Of a stretch of 64,000 bases of DNA, positions 52,644 through 62,075 are shown in pieces (the stretch's first letter is position 1; every line of letters begins with the position of its first letter). The stretch is from NCBI GenBank assembly GCA_019636735.1, contig JAHBWY010000004.1:372001-436000 (forward strand), written 5' to 3'. The position numbers and the translations under genes are program-made. The stretch is from Phycisphaeraceae bacterium. GTDB lineage: Bacteria; Planctomycetota; Phycisphaerae; Phycisphaerales; SM1A02. The notes below the pieces were generated by a model that did not search any database, was not told where the DNA came from, and saw only the letters and a list, made by a program, of their open reading frames with translations.

Positions 52644-55466
52644 ATGAGTGAGGTGAACAAGCCGAGCAAGGCGAGTGGGGCAAATGGAGCGAATGGGGCG
52701 CAAGGGCCGAGCCACTTCGCGCTCACCGACTTCGACCGCGAGGTGCTCTCGGTGCTGCTCGCCCATGGTGGGTGGAACGCCTCGGCGCGGATGCGCCTCG
52801 CAGTCCTCGCCCAGCGCTATGGAGTCTCGTCCGCTGGCCTATCGCGCGTGTTGGCCGGGCTTGCTGACGCGGCGCGAGATGGTCGGCTCCATGCGGCCAT
52901 TCGATCACTCGCGTCGTCGTCGAACGGATCTGGCACATCGGGCGCGCAGGCGACCACCACGGCGAAGACGAGGTCGGCCTTGGGCGCGGCCGCCTTGGTC
53001 GAGTCGTCCTCCCGCCCTGCACTCTCGCGCAGCGATCGAGTGCTCATCGGTGTGGTCTCGACACTCCTCGTGCTCTCCGTGCTGCTGCTTGCGCAACTGG
53101 TGCTGCTGATCTGGGGCGAGTTTCCATCGAAGGCTCGAGGGAGCGATGCGGCGGAACACGCTCGGGCGCAGCGGGAGGCGGGGCGAGCAGGAGCGGGTGA
53201 CTCTGCGGATCGTGCCTCGGCCCTAAGCAGGACCGGCGACGCCACCGATGAGCGAGGTCGCTCGGGACGGGAGCCCGCCCGTGCGACCAGCGAAGGCAGC
53301 AGCACATCGGGCAGGCCACGCGATAGCACGGTGGCGTCAGTTCCGGTTTCCTACCCAAGAGCGCCGACCTTCAAGGCGGCTCTCGACTCGCCGGCATTCA
53401 TGCAGGCGATCGCCGAGGCGCGCGTGGCGGCGAGTCGCCTTGAGGCGATGGCCGGGGATCCGCGCAGCATCCTCGCTGACCGCGCTCGTTGGGCCGATCT
53501 TCAGCGCACCATCGCGATGGCGTGGCCGCGCCTCGATCGCAATCTCCGCCGCGGCCTCGTCGAGCGCACGCTCGCGGTGGTTCGGCCCGTGGATGACGCC
53601 TCCCTCGCGGAAGCCCTGCTCGAACCGCTTCGAGCAAGCGCCGGGATGACGCCTGATGATCCCGCGTCGATCCGCGCCGGGGCTTGGGGTGCGGGGATTG
53701 TCGGCGCCATTTTCTCGGAGCCCGGCCTTTCACCGGAAGTGCATCAGGCACTCGCCTCCATTCGAGTAGCACCCGCCGATGGACGGGGCGATGCGTTCGA
53801 GCGATTCGCCGCGGGATGGCTCGATCGCTCACTGACAGGCATCCTCGAACGGGTCGGTCGAGGGACTTCGCAAGAGGACTTTGATCGGATGGAGGCGTGG
53901 ATCGAGGCGCAGCAGCAGCTCCGCACGCCTGAAGAGGCCAACGATGCATGGCTTCGCGCGATCGATGCGATCGTGCGACGGCCGATGCGGACCGATCTCC
54001 CGGGAACGAGCGCCGATCTCCTCGGTCGCCTGCTGACGCTCGTCGACTGGCGCCCCGAGGTCCGGACCACCGAGGCCGCGCGTCGGCGCTGGGAGCAGTG
54101 GTTGCTCGATGCCTCGATCGAGCCCGCGCGCCTCTGGGCGCTCGCCAGCATTCTCCGACAGCATCGCTCGGCCCCATGGTTCGATGCCGACATGATGGTG
54201 GGCGAGCGCGCCACGCGCGAGCAGCGCCAGGCGGCGCTCTCGCGCATCCTTGCCGCGCTCCGCCCGGGATCGGAGCGCGTGGAACCGGTGCCTCGCGCGC
54301 CGCGCGAGTTGCTAGACCGCCGGAGTGCGCTCCTTGCCAAGGCCCGTTCGGGCACCCTCGGCGAGCGCCAGGCGCCCGGTCGCCAAGCGCTTGAGACGAT
54401 GCTTCAGGGCTCTTCCGACTCGGCGCAGAAGGCCTTTGCCCATGCCGTTGAACTCGATCGACTCGCGGCAGTCGGCGTAGTCGGCGCGTGGCTTCTCGAT
54501 GGTCGATCCATCGAGGCGGCACAGCGCATGGCGACGCTCGAGACGGCCATGTCTCGTCCGCCGCTCGCCGGTCTCGCTCCCGGTGGTCGAGTCGCGCCGC
54601 CGAATGGCGAAGTGGGCACCGACGGCCTGCTGGCGCGTCGCCTCGAGCAGGCGCAGTCACTCGAAGAGCGCATCGACGCGATTCGACGCCGACGCGTCGA
54701 GTCGGCGAGTGATCTTGGGCCGATCGACGCCGCTCGGCTTGTCCGCGAGGCGCTCGTCGGAGAGCCACCCTCGCTGCGATCGACGGCGCAAGGGGTCATC
54801 ATCGATCGCTTCGGGCAGGCGCGCCGCGTTGCGCAGGAGCTGGTCGATCAGTTCACCACGCTCGGGGCGCCAGGAATGACCCATGCGAGGTTCATCGAGC
54901 GCCTGACGGGCGAGCGCATGCCGCCCCACACGAATCCGCGCTTCCGGGCGACGGCGCTCTCGGCGCTTCTTGGTCATCGGCTTCGTCTCTCCGCGCATCC
55001 ATGGCATGGTGTCGAGGCGTTGCTCGTGCGCAGCAGCGCGGCCCATGCGGAGCGCGTGGAGGCCGAGGGGGGTGGTGCCGAGTCGCTGCGTGATGTCCAG
55101 GATCCCGTCGAGGCGCTCGAGGCCCTCGCCGTACTCCTTCGACAGCGCGCCGAGACCCGGGCGGTGCTTCGTCCAGTTCCGGCGACGCTCACTGTTCTTG
55201 ATCGCCGCGATCGGGCACGCCTCTCGCTCGCCGCCGATCAGCCGCAGCGCCTCGTGGCGATGCTGTGGCGCGTCTTTGAACTCGAGGTGTTCATCGCCGT
55301 CGCCGATCGCCCCACCTTGAGCGCGGCGCTGACGACGCTCGTCGAGCGGGCGATGGATGAGGCGTCTCATGCCACGACGGTCCTCGAGCAGGCGGTCATC
55401 ATCGAGCGGGCGCGCATCGTCATTCAGAGCCTGTTGCTCGATCCCGGCACTGGAGGAAGCGCATGA
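52644..55466 (+). CDS. Single-span membrane protein with possible N-terminal HTH, vWA/ExbBD cluster
   Basis: The 940-residue protein starts at 52644 (MSEVNKPSK). Residues 24-75 look like a winged-helix or HTH segment (LTDFDREVLSVLLAHGGWNA, LAQRYGVSSAGLSRVLAGLA). A membrane span follows at about 135-160 (GVVSTLLVLSVLLLAQLVLL). The long remainder, probably periplasmic, is helical and Arg/Ala-rich, beginning with a low-complexity linker. This layout resembles one-component transmembrane regulators, but the HTH call is by eye. An earlier in-frame start (52548) would overlap the previous gene. ATGA overlap joins it to the next gene. Confidence 0.65.
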   Translation: MSEVNKPSKASGANGANGAQGPSHFALTDFDREVLSVLLAHGGWNASARMRLAVLAQRYGVSSAGLSRVLAGLADAARDGRLHAAIRSLASSSNGSGTSGAQATTTAKTRSALGAAALVESSSRPALSRSDRVLIGVVSTLLVLSVLLLAQLVLLIWGEFPSKARGSDAAEHARAQREAGRAGAGDSADRASALSRTGDATDERGRSGREPARATSEGSSTSGRPRDSTVASVPVSYPRAPTFKAALDSPAFMQAIAEARVAASRLEAMAGDPRSILADRARWADLQRTIAMAWPRLDRNLRRGLVERTLAVVRPVDDASLAEALLEPLRASAGMTPDDPASIRAGAWGAGIVGAIFSEPGLSPEVHQALASIRVAPADGRGDAFERFAAGWLDRSLTGILERVGRGTSQEDFDRMEAWIEAQQQLRTPEEANDAWLRAIDAIVRRPMRTDLPGTSADLLGRLLTLVDWRPEVRTTEAARRRWEQWLLDASIEPARLWALASILRQHRSAPWFDADMMVGERATREQRQAALSRILAALRPGSERVEPVPRAPRELLDRRSALLAKARSGTLGERQAPGRQALETMLQGSSDSAQKAFAHAVELDRLAAVGVVGAWLLDGRSIEAAQRMATLETAMSRPPLAGLAPGGRVAPPNGEVGTDGLLARRLEQAQSLEERIDAIRRRRVESASDLGPIDAARLVREALVGEPPSLRSTAQGVIIDRFGQARRVAQELVDQFTTLGAPGMTHARFIERLTGERMPPHTNPRFRATALSALLGHRLRLSAHPWHGVEALLVRSSAAHAERVEAEGGGAESLRDVQDPVEALEALAVLLRQRAETRAVLRPVPATLTVLDRRDRARLSLAADQPQRLVAMLWRVFELEVFIAVADRPTLSAALTTLVERAMDEASHATTVLEQAVIIERARIVIQSLLLDPGTGGSA

Positions 55467-56263
55467 GACGGCTCCTGGCACGGCGCAGGCGAGCGATGGC
55501 CCAGATCTCCGCTCCACTTCTTCTCTGTGGAGTGGTGTGCGTGCTGCTGTCGCCGATGTCCATCGCGGCGGCGCGCGAGCCGCAGGGTGCCGGCCGTCGC
55601 TTCCCGCCGACCGTCGAGCAGCGACTGGCGGCGCTCGAACCGGCGCGGCCGATGGAGTACTTCACCCTGGCCGAGGAAGTCGAAGCTCGGGCGCGGACGC
55701 CGGAAGAGCGTGACCTCGCGCGAGAGCTCTACGGCTTGGCAGGTGCGCTCGATCCCGAGGGCCTCGGGGCATCGGCGGCGCTGGCGCTCGCATCACTGGC
55801 GGATCGTCCGGCGGAGCGATCGAAGTTCATTCGATTGAGCATGGCCCTGCGCGGGGGGAGCGAAGCGCGGCAGGGTGTGCGTGCGAGTTCTCCGCAGGCG
55901 GCACTCTTCGGCGAATTGCTCGCCGCCTATCGGCGCGGGCAGGGGGCTCGCGCGCGGGAACTGCTCGCGAACCCAGAGGTTTCCGAGATGGTCGAACTCC
56001 ACGGCGATCACTTTGAGGGCGGGGCCGCGGGGCTTCGCAACGCGATCGCGGGTCTTCGAGATCGACCGGTCGAGACCGATGTTCGGATGATGGAACTCAT
56101 GTTCCTCGAATCGGCCATGCTCGAGAGCCGGCGCTCGCTGGTGCAGGACCTGCTTCGAGGAGGGGGAGAGCCGCTGGTGGCGTGTGATCCGCTTCGCCCG
56201 GGACCGGAGCTCGGTGTCGATGTGGAGCGCGCCCGATGGCGCGGCGGACAGTGGGTTGAGTGA
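55463..56263 (+). CDS. Small secreted protein of unknown function, last gene of the vWA/ExbBD cluster
   Basis: The 266-residue protein has an Arg-rich start, a signal-like hydrophobic stretch (LLLCGVVCVLLSPMSIAAA) and a helical body (EQRLAALEPARPMEYFTLAE, LFGELLAAYRRGQGARAREL). No family recognised. It overlaps the preceding gene by 4 bp and ends 15 bp from a convergent gene, so it closes the cluster. Confidence 0.65.
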   Translation: MRRLLARRRRAMAQISAPLLLCGVVCVLLSPMSIAAAREPQGAGRRFPPTVEQRLAALEPARPMEYFTLAEEVEARARTPEERDLARELYGLAGALDPEGLGASAALALASLADRPAERSKFIRLSMALRGGSEARQGVRASSPQAALFGELLAAYRRGQGARARELLANPEVSEMVELHGDHFEGGAAGLRNAIAGLRDRPVETDVRMMELMFLESAMLESRRSLVQDLLRGGGEPLVACDPLRPGPELGVDVERARWRGGQWVE

Positions 56264-56278
56264 GTGCTTCAGGCACCA

Positions 56279-57253
56279 TCACGGCGCGGTCATCGGCTCC
56301 ATGCCCGAGTCGTCGGCTCGCCTGAGATAGCGCCACGCTCGCACCCGCTGCGCCGGCTCCAGAGTCTCCATGAAACTCGCGAGCGCTCGGAAGCGATCCC
56401 ATCCCGTGGCTTCGCGGCGCAACTCCCGTTCAGCGAGGGCGCCGAAGATCGTGCGCGCCTGCTCAGCCTGCTCCGGTGTGAGCTGCAACTCACGCGCGAC
56501 CTGCTCGAGCGCTTCACTTCCCTGGCGCTGCTGGCGTTCAAAGGACTCTTGAAGCAGCACCGCGAACTGTTCAAGGCGCACATGCGCCTGAACCTGAGCG
56601 CTCGTTCGCTCGATGCCAAGATCCTCCGCTCGCTCGCGGAGCAGCGCCATGCGATAGGCCCGCACCATCCGCTGCGCCTGGAGTCGCTGCGCCCGTGGCA
56701 CGGCGTCACCGACCTCGTCGATCACACTTCCGCGATCGCGCCACGGCTCGAAGACCTTCCAGGCCTCGGAGAACTCCATGAGCGCGGCCCAGCGTTCGGT
56801 GCCGCTGGTGACATGCTCGAGCCGGGCCAGCGCTGCGGCGCCCCGCTCGATCTCGATGAAGTTCGTGCGAACCAGCTCGTCGAACGCCTCGATTCGGCGC
56901 GTCACGATCGAATCGACGGCCTGCCGCGCCGACTCACTCAGATCGAGGGCCCGCAGCGCCGCAGCTTCCGGCTCACCCTCAACCGGCACGATGCGGCCCT
57001 CGAAGGTCCGATTGACCAGGGACGCGCGACCCATCGGACGCGGCGCCGCGGTCGGGGGTTGATGCGCTCCGACGCTCGGGCCCCGCAGGATCCCGGCATC
57101 GTCGGCGATGATCGGGTCGGGCTTCGCCTCGGCGGGCGACTTCTCCTGCGCCGCACCTTCCGTGTCAGGCGGAATCGGACCACCCGCCTCCTGATCGAAT
57201 CTCGAAAGAGATGCGGCGAGGGTCACGCTGATGACGATGAGCAGGGAGTTCAT
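56279..57253 (-). CDS. Secreted helical protein of unknown function
   Basis: The 324-residue protein has a short signal-like segment (MNSLLIVISVTLAASLS), an acidic Pro-rich linker and a long helical domain (about 120-320) with many Glu, Arg and Gln residues (RAQRLQAQRMVRAYRMALLR, ELQLTPEQAEQARTIF). The EQARTIF-like end resembles periplasmic Spy/CpxP-type helical chaperones only loosely. The start at 57253 has GAGGGTGAC just upstream. It faces away from the acyltransferase gene, sharing a 52 bp gap. Confidence 0.65.
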   Translation of the reverse strand: MNSLLIVISVTLAASLSRFDQEAGGPIPPDTEGAAQEKSPAEAKPDPIIADDAGILRGPSVGAHQPPTAAPRPMGRASLVNRTFEGRIVPVEGEPEAAALRALDLSESARQAVDSIVTRRIEAFDELVRTNFIEIERGAAALARLEHVTSGTERWAALMEFSEAWKVFEPWRDRGSVIDEVGDAVPRAQRLQAQRMVRAYRMALLRERAEDLGIERTSAQVQAHVRLEQFAVLLQESFERQQRQGSEALEQVARELQLTPEQAEQARTIFGALAERELRREATGWDRFRALASFMETLEPAQRVRAWRYLRRADDSGMEPMTAP

Positions 57254-57305
57254 GTCACCCTCTATTGGACATCCGAACGGCGGGACTGCAAGATCCGGGG
57301 CGAAC

Positions 57306-58601
57306 ATGGCCGATCCGCCGCCGTCCTCGTGGGCCCTGGCGCCATCCAGCCGCCCCTCGGCCGGGCGGCATATCCCGGCCCTCGATGGTCTCCGGGGCAT
57401 GGCCATCCTGCTGGTGATGCTCCATCACCAGACGCTCATCTGGCTCTCGCCGGACAAGGCCGACCGGGTCTTCGCCTGGTGCGTTGACTTCGGCTGGAGC
57501 GGGGTGGATCTCTTCTTCGTGCTCTCCGGGTTCCTGATTACGGGCATCCTGCTCGATGCGAAGGGGGACCCTCACCGTGCCAGGAACTTCTACGCGCGCC
57601 GCACGCTGCGCATCTTCCCGCTCTATTACGCGGTGATCGTCGCCTCGCTCGTCCTGCTGCCGTGGATCGCGTCCATGTCCGGCTCCGAGGTGATCCGTGA
57701 GAAGCTCGATCGCTTTGGTCGCATCGAGGGATCGGAGATCTGGTACTGGCTCTATCTCTCGAACTTCCCGATCGCCTGGCATGGCGACTTCCAGCATGGC
57801 ATTCTCGGCATCAGTTGGTCGCTCGCGATTGAGGAGCAGTTCTATCTCGTCTGGCCGCTCCTCGTCTGGACCTTGAGCGCGAGGGCGCTCGGGCGCGTCT
57901 GCATCGCTCTCATCATCGCCGCATTCCTGGTGCGGCTCGGCATGGTGCTGGGGGGCGCTCACTTCATCGCGGTGTATGTGCTCACGCCCGCGCGCATGGA
58001 TGTGCTGGCGATCGGAGCCCTGCTCGCGCTTGCGGCGCGCGGCGAGGGCGGACTGTCGAGGTTCCGTCGACCGGCCGCGTGGATTGCACCGGTAGCGCTC
58101 GTCGTGATCGTGGCGATTGCGATCATCGATGAAGTGACAGGGCTCAATGTCGGCACCGGCATGGAGTTCCCAACTCCGCAGTCGGGACGATTGATGGGGG
58201 TGATCGGTTTCGGCCTCACGGGAGTGCTCTATGGCGCGTGCCTCGTCAGGGGGGTGACATCGCCGGCGGGATCGGCGCTCGCTCGGCTTCTCACAAGCCG
58301 CTTTCTTGTCATCTTCGGGAAGTACAGCTACGCGCTCTACTTCTTCCATGTGCCGGTGCGCGCGGTGGTGCGAGACCTCGTCTACGGCCCCCCGGACAAG
58401 TCGGCGCTCATCACCTTTCCCACCGTGATGGGATCGCTCATCCCGGCGCAGCTCATCTTCTATGTGGTGGCGACCATTCCCACGCTGATTCTCGCGTGGC
58501 TCTCATGGCACCTCTACGAGAAGCACTTCCTGAAGCTCAAGCGCTTCTTCGAAGCCAAGCGATCGAGGAGTGGTGAACGCGACGCGGCGCCTGCCTCGTG
58601 A
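57306..58601 (+). CDS. OafA-type membrane acyltransferase (acyltransferase 3 family)
   Basis: The 431-residue inner membrane protein has about ten spans. The family signature is at the N-terminus: IPALDGLRGMAILLVMLHHQ (the catalytic-type His in LHH), then SGVDLFFVLSGFLITG-like WSGVDLFFVLSGFLITGILL, RRTLRIFPLYY and ISWSLAIEEQFYLVWPLL. Relatives O-acetylate cell-surface sugars. An upstream in-frame start at 57231 would overlap the divergent gene. Its target is unknown. Confidence 0.92.
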   Translation: MADPPPSSWALAPSSRPSAGRHIPALDGLRGMAILLVMLHHQTLIWLSPDKADRVFAWCVDFGWSGVDLFFVLSGFLITGILLDAKGDPHRARNFYARRTLRIFPLYYAVIVASLVLLPWIASMSGSEVIREKLDRFGRIEGSEIWYWLYLSNFPIAWHGDFQHGILGISWSLAIEEQFYLVWPLLVWTLSARALGRVCIALIIAAFLVRLGMVLGGAHFIAVYVLTPARMDVLAIGALLALAARGEGGLSRFRRPAAWIAPVALVVIVAIAIIDEVTGLNVGTGMEFPTPQSGRLMGVIGFGLTGVLYGACLVRGVTSPAGSALARLLTSRFLVIFGKYSYALYFFHVPVRAVVRDLVYGPPDKSALITFPTVMGSLIPAQLIFYVVATIPTLILAWLSWHLYEKHFLKLKRFFEAKRSRSGERDAAPAS

Positions 58602-58652
58602 AGCGCGCTCGTTCGGAACTCCTGGTCGCCGAGTCCGCGCGAGACTGACGCG

Positions 58653-59876
58653 TCACACCGCGTCAAACGCCCGCTCGAGATCGGCACGGAGGTCATCGAC
58701 CGACTCGATGCCCACCGAGAGACGGACCAGCGTGTCGCTGATTCCCAACTCGCGCCGCTGCGCCTCGGGGACGCTGGCGTGCGTCATGATCGCCGGGTGT
58801 TCGATCAGGCTCTCGACGCCGCCGAGGCTCTCGGCGAGAGCGAAGAGACGCACGCGCTCGAGGAAACGCCGGCTCTCGGCGAGGCCGCCCTTCAGATCGA
58901 TCGTGATCATGCCGCCGAAGGCGGGCTGGCCATCGAGGCGCATCTGCCGCGCGGCGATGGCGTGCTGGGGATGCCCCGGCAGTCCCGGGTAGGCAACCCG
59001 CGCCACCTTCGGGTGACGGCTCATCCACTCGGCGAGAGCGCTGGCGCTCTCGCAGTGGCGCTTCATGCGCAGGTAGAGGGTCTTCAAGCCGCGCAGACCG
59101 AGATAGGCGTCGAAGGGGCCCATGACCGAGCCGATCGCATTCTGCATGAAGCGAAGGCGCTCGGCGAGGTCGGCCCGCTGGGTGACAAGGGCGCCGCCCA
59201 CCGTGTCGCTGTGACCGCCGATGTACTTGGTCGTCGAGTGCATGACGACATCGATCCCATGCTCAAGCGGCCGCTGAAGAATGGGCGTCGCAAAGGTGTT
59301 GTCACAGACGGTGATCGCACCGATCTCGCGGCCTGCTCGCGCCACGGCCTCAAGATCGACCACCTTGAGGGTGGGATTCGTCGGTGTTTCAACCCAGATC
59401 ATCGCGGGGCGATGCTCGCGTGCGAGCGACTCGATCGCGCCAGGCCGAGTGAGATCGGCGTGAACCACCTTCAGGCCCATGCTTCGAGCCCGCACGCGAT
59501 TCAGCAGTCGATTGGTCCCTCCATAGACATCGTCCATGCAGAGGATGGTGGCGCCCGAGTCCATCAGCTCGAGGCAGGTCGCCGTTGCCGCGAGGCCGCT
59601 CGCGAAGGCGAAGGCGCCGCCGGTGACATCCTTCCCGTAGGGAAGCGTTGAGCCCTCAAGTGCACCCACGCAGCGTTCGAAGGCGTATCTCGTGGCGTTG
59701 TGGCTTCGACTGTACTCATAGCCGCGATGGTGGCCGGGGCTTTCCTGCACGAAGGTGCTGGAGGTGTAGATCGGCGGCATCACCGCACCCGTCGTCGGGT
59801 CGGGCGCCTGGCCGCCGTGAATGCAACGGGAGGCGAGATGAAGTTCGGGGTGAGGCGAAGGGGTGTGGTCGCTCAT
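58653..59876 (-). CDS. Cystathionine gamma-lyase / gamma-synthase family enzyme
   Basis: The 407-residue PLP enzyme has ASRCIHGGQAPDPTTGAVMP, YTSSTFVQESPGHHRGYEYS, SRSHNATRYAFERCVGALEG, ETPTNPTLKVVDL, and the PLP-Lys in HSTTKYIGGHSDTVGG. Gamma-lyase, gamma-synthase and beta-lyase cannot be told apart by eye. Its place 40 bp after a cystathionine beta-synthase gene favours gamma-lyase in reverse transsulfuration (cystathionine to cysteine). An upstream open frame reaches 60104, but the ATG at 59876 fits the family. Confidence 0.93.
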   Translation of the reverse strand: MSDHTPSPHPELHLASRCIHGGQAPDPTTGAVMPPIYTSSTFVQESPGHHRGYEYSRSHNATRYAFERCVGALEGSTLPYGKDVTGGAFAFASGLAATATCLELMDSGATILCMDDVYGGTNRLLNRVRARSMGLKVVHADLTRPGAIESLAREHRPAMIWVETPTNPTLKVVDLEAVARAGREIGAITVCDNTFATPILQRPLEHGIDVVMHSTTKYIGGHSDTVGGALVTQRADLAERLRFMQNAIGSVMGPFDAYLGLRGLKTLYLRMKRHCESASALAEWMSRHPKVARVAYPGLPGHPQHAIAARQMRLDGQPAFGGMITIDLKGGLAESRRFLERVRLFALAESLGGVESLIEHPAIMTHASVPEAQRRELGISDTLVRLSVGIESVDDLRADLERAFDAV

Positions 59877-59916
59877 GGGTCGTCGATGATCGGCGCGGGG
59901 AGGCTCGAGGTGGAAC

Positions 59917-61326
59917 TCACAGGAGCTGCCGTCGCAGGAAGTTGATGAGGTCGATGCGCGTGATGATGCCGTAGAAGTGCTTCTCGTCGGTGACGATGGC
60001 GACGCGGTCGGCGCGGAAGATCGGCAGCAGGTGCTCGATCGGCAGATCGGGCCTGACCGTCTCGAGCCGGCTCGCCATGAAGTCGCGGACGGGGCGGCGA
60101 GCAATGGCCTTGGGCTCCTGCGTCAGTGCCAGGAGGACATCGCTCTCGTCGATGATGCCGACGACGCGATCGTTCTCATCGACCACCGCCATCTGGCTGA
60201 CGCCGTAGAGGTGCATCCGGCGGATGACCTGGATGACCGGGCACTCCGGGTCCACCGTGTAGTCCTCGCGGTCGAGGTGTCGTCGCGCGATCAGATCGCG
60301 CAGGTCGCCGAAGCGCTCGCGCTCGATGAAGCCGTTGTCGATCATCCAGAAGTCATTGAACATCTTGCTCAGGTACTTGGCACCCGAGTCGCAGATGAGC
60401 GTGACCACGCGCTTCGGTCGACTCTGCTCACGGCAATAGCGGAGCGCCGCGGTCAGCAGCGTTCCGACGCTTGAGCCCGCGAGAATCCCCTCGACTCGAA
60501 GGAGCTCCCGTGCCGTCAGGAAGGCATCGCGGTCGGAGACGGCGTACGCCTTGGTCACCACTTCGAGGTCGAGTATGCCTGGCACGAAGTCTTCACCGAT
60601 GCCTTCGACGAGCCAGCTCCCGGGCTCGATGCGGCGCCCTTCGTTGACGAGCGGCGCGAGGATCGAGCCCTCGGGATCGGCGAGAATGATCTCGCACTCG
60701 GGATTGCGCTCCTTGAGAAAGCGCCCGACGCCCGAGACCGTCCCGCCGCTGCCGACGCCGGCAACGAAGGCGTCGATGCGTCCCTCCATCTGATCCCAGA
60801 TCTCGGGACCCGTGGTCGTGTAGTGCGCCTCGGGATTGGCGGTGTTGCCAAACTGGTTGACATAGAAGCTGTTCGGCCGCTCGCGGGCAATGCGCTCAGC
60901 GACCTCCTGGTAGTACTCGGGGTGGCCCTTCTGGACATCGGAGCGGGTGAGGACCACCTCGGCGCCCATCGCCCGCAGGTGACTGATCTTCTCGTCGCTC
61001 ATCTTGTCGGGAACGACGACGGTGCAGGCGTAGCCCTTCTGCGATGCGACAAGCGCCAAGGCGAGGCCCGTGTTGCCCGCAGTGGCTTCGACGATCGTTC
61101 CCCCGGGCTTGAGGCGGCCATCTCCTTCGGCCGCGGCGATCATGGTGAGGGCGATGCGATCCTTGATCGAGTTCCCCGGATTCATGCTCTCCATCTTCAC
61201 GAAGAGCTGGCAGGGGCCGGTGTCCATGCGCCTCAGCTCGAGCATGGGCGTATTGCCGATCATCTCGAGCACACCGCCGAAGACGGGGGCACGCGGCGGG
61301 GTGGTCGCCTCGCTGGATTTGGCCAT
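59917..61326 (-). CDS. Cystathionine beta-synthase with CBS pair
   Basis: The 469-residue protein has a fold-II PLP domain (LEMIGNTPMLELRRM, MNPGNSIKDRIAL with the PLP-Lys, EATAGNTGLALALVA, VGSGGTVSGVGRFLK) and, after about residue 340, two CBS motifs (MHLYGVSQMAVVDENDRVVG, FRADRVAIVTDEKHFYGIIT). This is the layout of bacterial cystathionine beta-synthase, which joins serine (or O-acetylserine) and homocysteine. A cysteine synthase with CBS domains is an alternative. With the next gene it forms a reverse transsulfuration pair. Confidence 0.92.
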   Translation of the reverse strand: MAKSSEATTPPRAPVFGGVLEMIGNTPMLELRRMDTGPCQLFVKMESMNPGNSIKDRIALTMIAAAEGDGRLKPGGTIVEATAGNTGLALALVASQKGYACTVVVPDKMSDEKISHLRAMGAEVVLTRSDVQKGHPEYYQEVAERIARERPNSFYVNQFGNTANPEAHYTTTGPEIWDQMEGRIDAFVAGVGSGGTVSGVGRFLKERNPECEIILADPEGSILAPLVNEGRRIEPGSWLVEGIGEDFVPGILDLEVVTKAYAVSDRDAFLTARELLRVEGILAGSSVGTLLTAALRYCREQSRPKRVVTLICDSGAKYLSKMFNDFWMIDNGFIERERFGDLRDLIARRHLDREDYTVDPECPVIQVIRRMHLYGVSQMAVVDENDRVVGIIDESDVLLALTQEPKAIARRPVRDFMASRLETVRPDLPIEHLLPIFRADRVAIVTDEKHFYGIITRIDLINFLRRQLL

Positions 61327-61332
61327 TCGGAC

Positions 61333-61338
61333 AGTGTA
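61333..61338 (-). promoter_or_regulatory. -10 box directly in front of the CBS gene (possible leaderless mRNA)
   Basis: On the minus strand TACACT is followed by 6 nt and the ATG at 61326. It is the same hexamer and spacing as in front of the YhaM-like gene. No clear -35. Confidence 0.4.
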
Positions 61339-61352
61339 AGAGAAGAGCCGCG

Positions 61353-62075
61353 ATGCGCTATCGACCGCCGAAGCCGAGCGAAGTCACGCTGGTGCGCCAT
61401 GGTGACGCGCTTGAGGCTCGAGGCGTTGGCGATGCACCCGGGCAGGGGGTGCGGGCGCGATGGTGGCCATGCGATGGATCGACATCGGGTTCAGGCCTGG
61501 CAGGTGATGCGCGACGGCGTCGCCCGGGCGGCTCATCGCATCTTCGCCGAGCGATCGGCGACTGTCGCTCCGTGATCGACGCGACCGGCGGCTTCGGTAC
61601 GGATGCGTGGACGCTCGCCTGTTCGGGACTCGAGGTGACGGTCATCGAGCGAGCGCCCATCATGATCGAACTGCTGAAGGATGCGCTTGCACTGGCTCGA
61701 GAACACAGTCCCGCCGCCGCTGCTCGACTGCGCCTGTTCGAAGGTGATGCTCGGACATGGCTCACGGAGTTACCCCCGGCCGAGGCGATCTACATGGACC
61801 CGATGTTCCCCCCGAAGCGCCGCGCGAGCGCCCTGCCGACGAAGGACATGCAGTTCCTCGCCGCGATCGCCGGTGACGACGGCGATGCTCTGGAGTTGCT
61901 CGAGGTGGCTCGCCGCGCCGCTCTTCGTCGCGTGATCGTCAAGCGGCCGCCGCACGCCGCGCCGCTTGCGCCTCGCGTCGCGCACGCCATCGAGTCGAAG
62001 CTGCTGCGCTTCGATGTCTACCTGCCTGCCCATGGAGAGCGCGACGGGTCGCCCGTCGATGGAGGTCGTCGATGA
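61353..62075 (+). CDS. rsmJ: 16S rRNA (guanine-1516-N2) methyltransferase, RsmJ-like
   Basis: The 240-residue protein has the SAM site VIDATGGFGTDAWTLACSGL, VTVIERAPIMIELLKDAL, and the RsmJ catalytic segment AIYMDPMFPPKRRASALPTK with DMQFL after it. The N-terminal 75 residues are poorly conserved and Arg/Gly-rich, differing from Escherichia coli RsmJ. It overlaps rsmE by 4 bp, so two 16S rRNA methyltransferases are made together. It is divergent from the CBS gene. Confidence 0.9.
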   Translation: MRYRPPKPSEVTLVRHGDALEARGVGDAPGQGVRARWWPCDGSTSGSGLAGDARRRRPGGSSHLRRAIGDCRSVIDATGGFGTDAWTLACSGLEVTVIERAPIMIELLKDALALAREHSPAAAARLRLFEGDARTWLTELPPAEAIYMDPMFPPKRRASALPTKDMQFLAAIAGDDGDALELLEVARRAALRRVIVKRPPHAAPLAPRVAHAIESKLLRFDVYLPAHGERDGSPVDGGRR

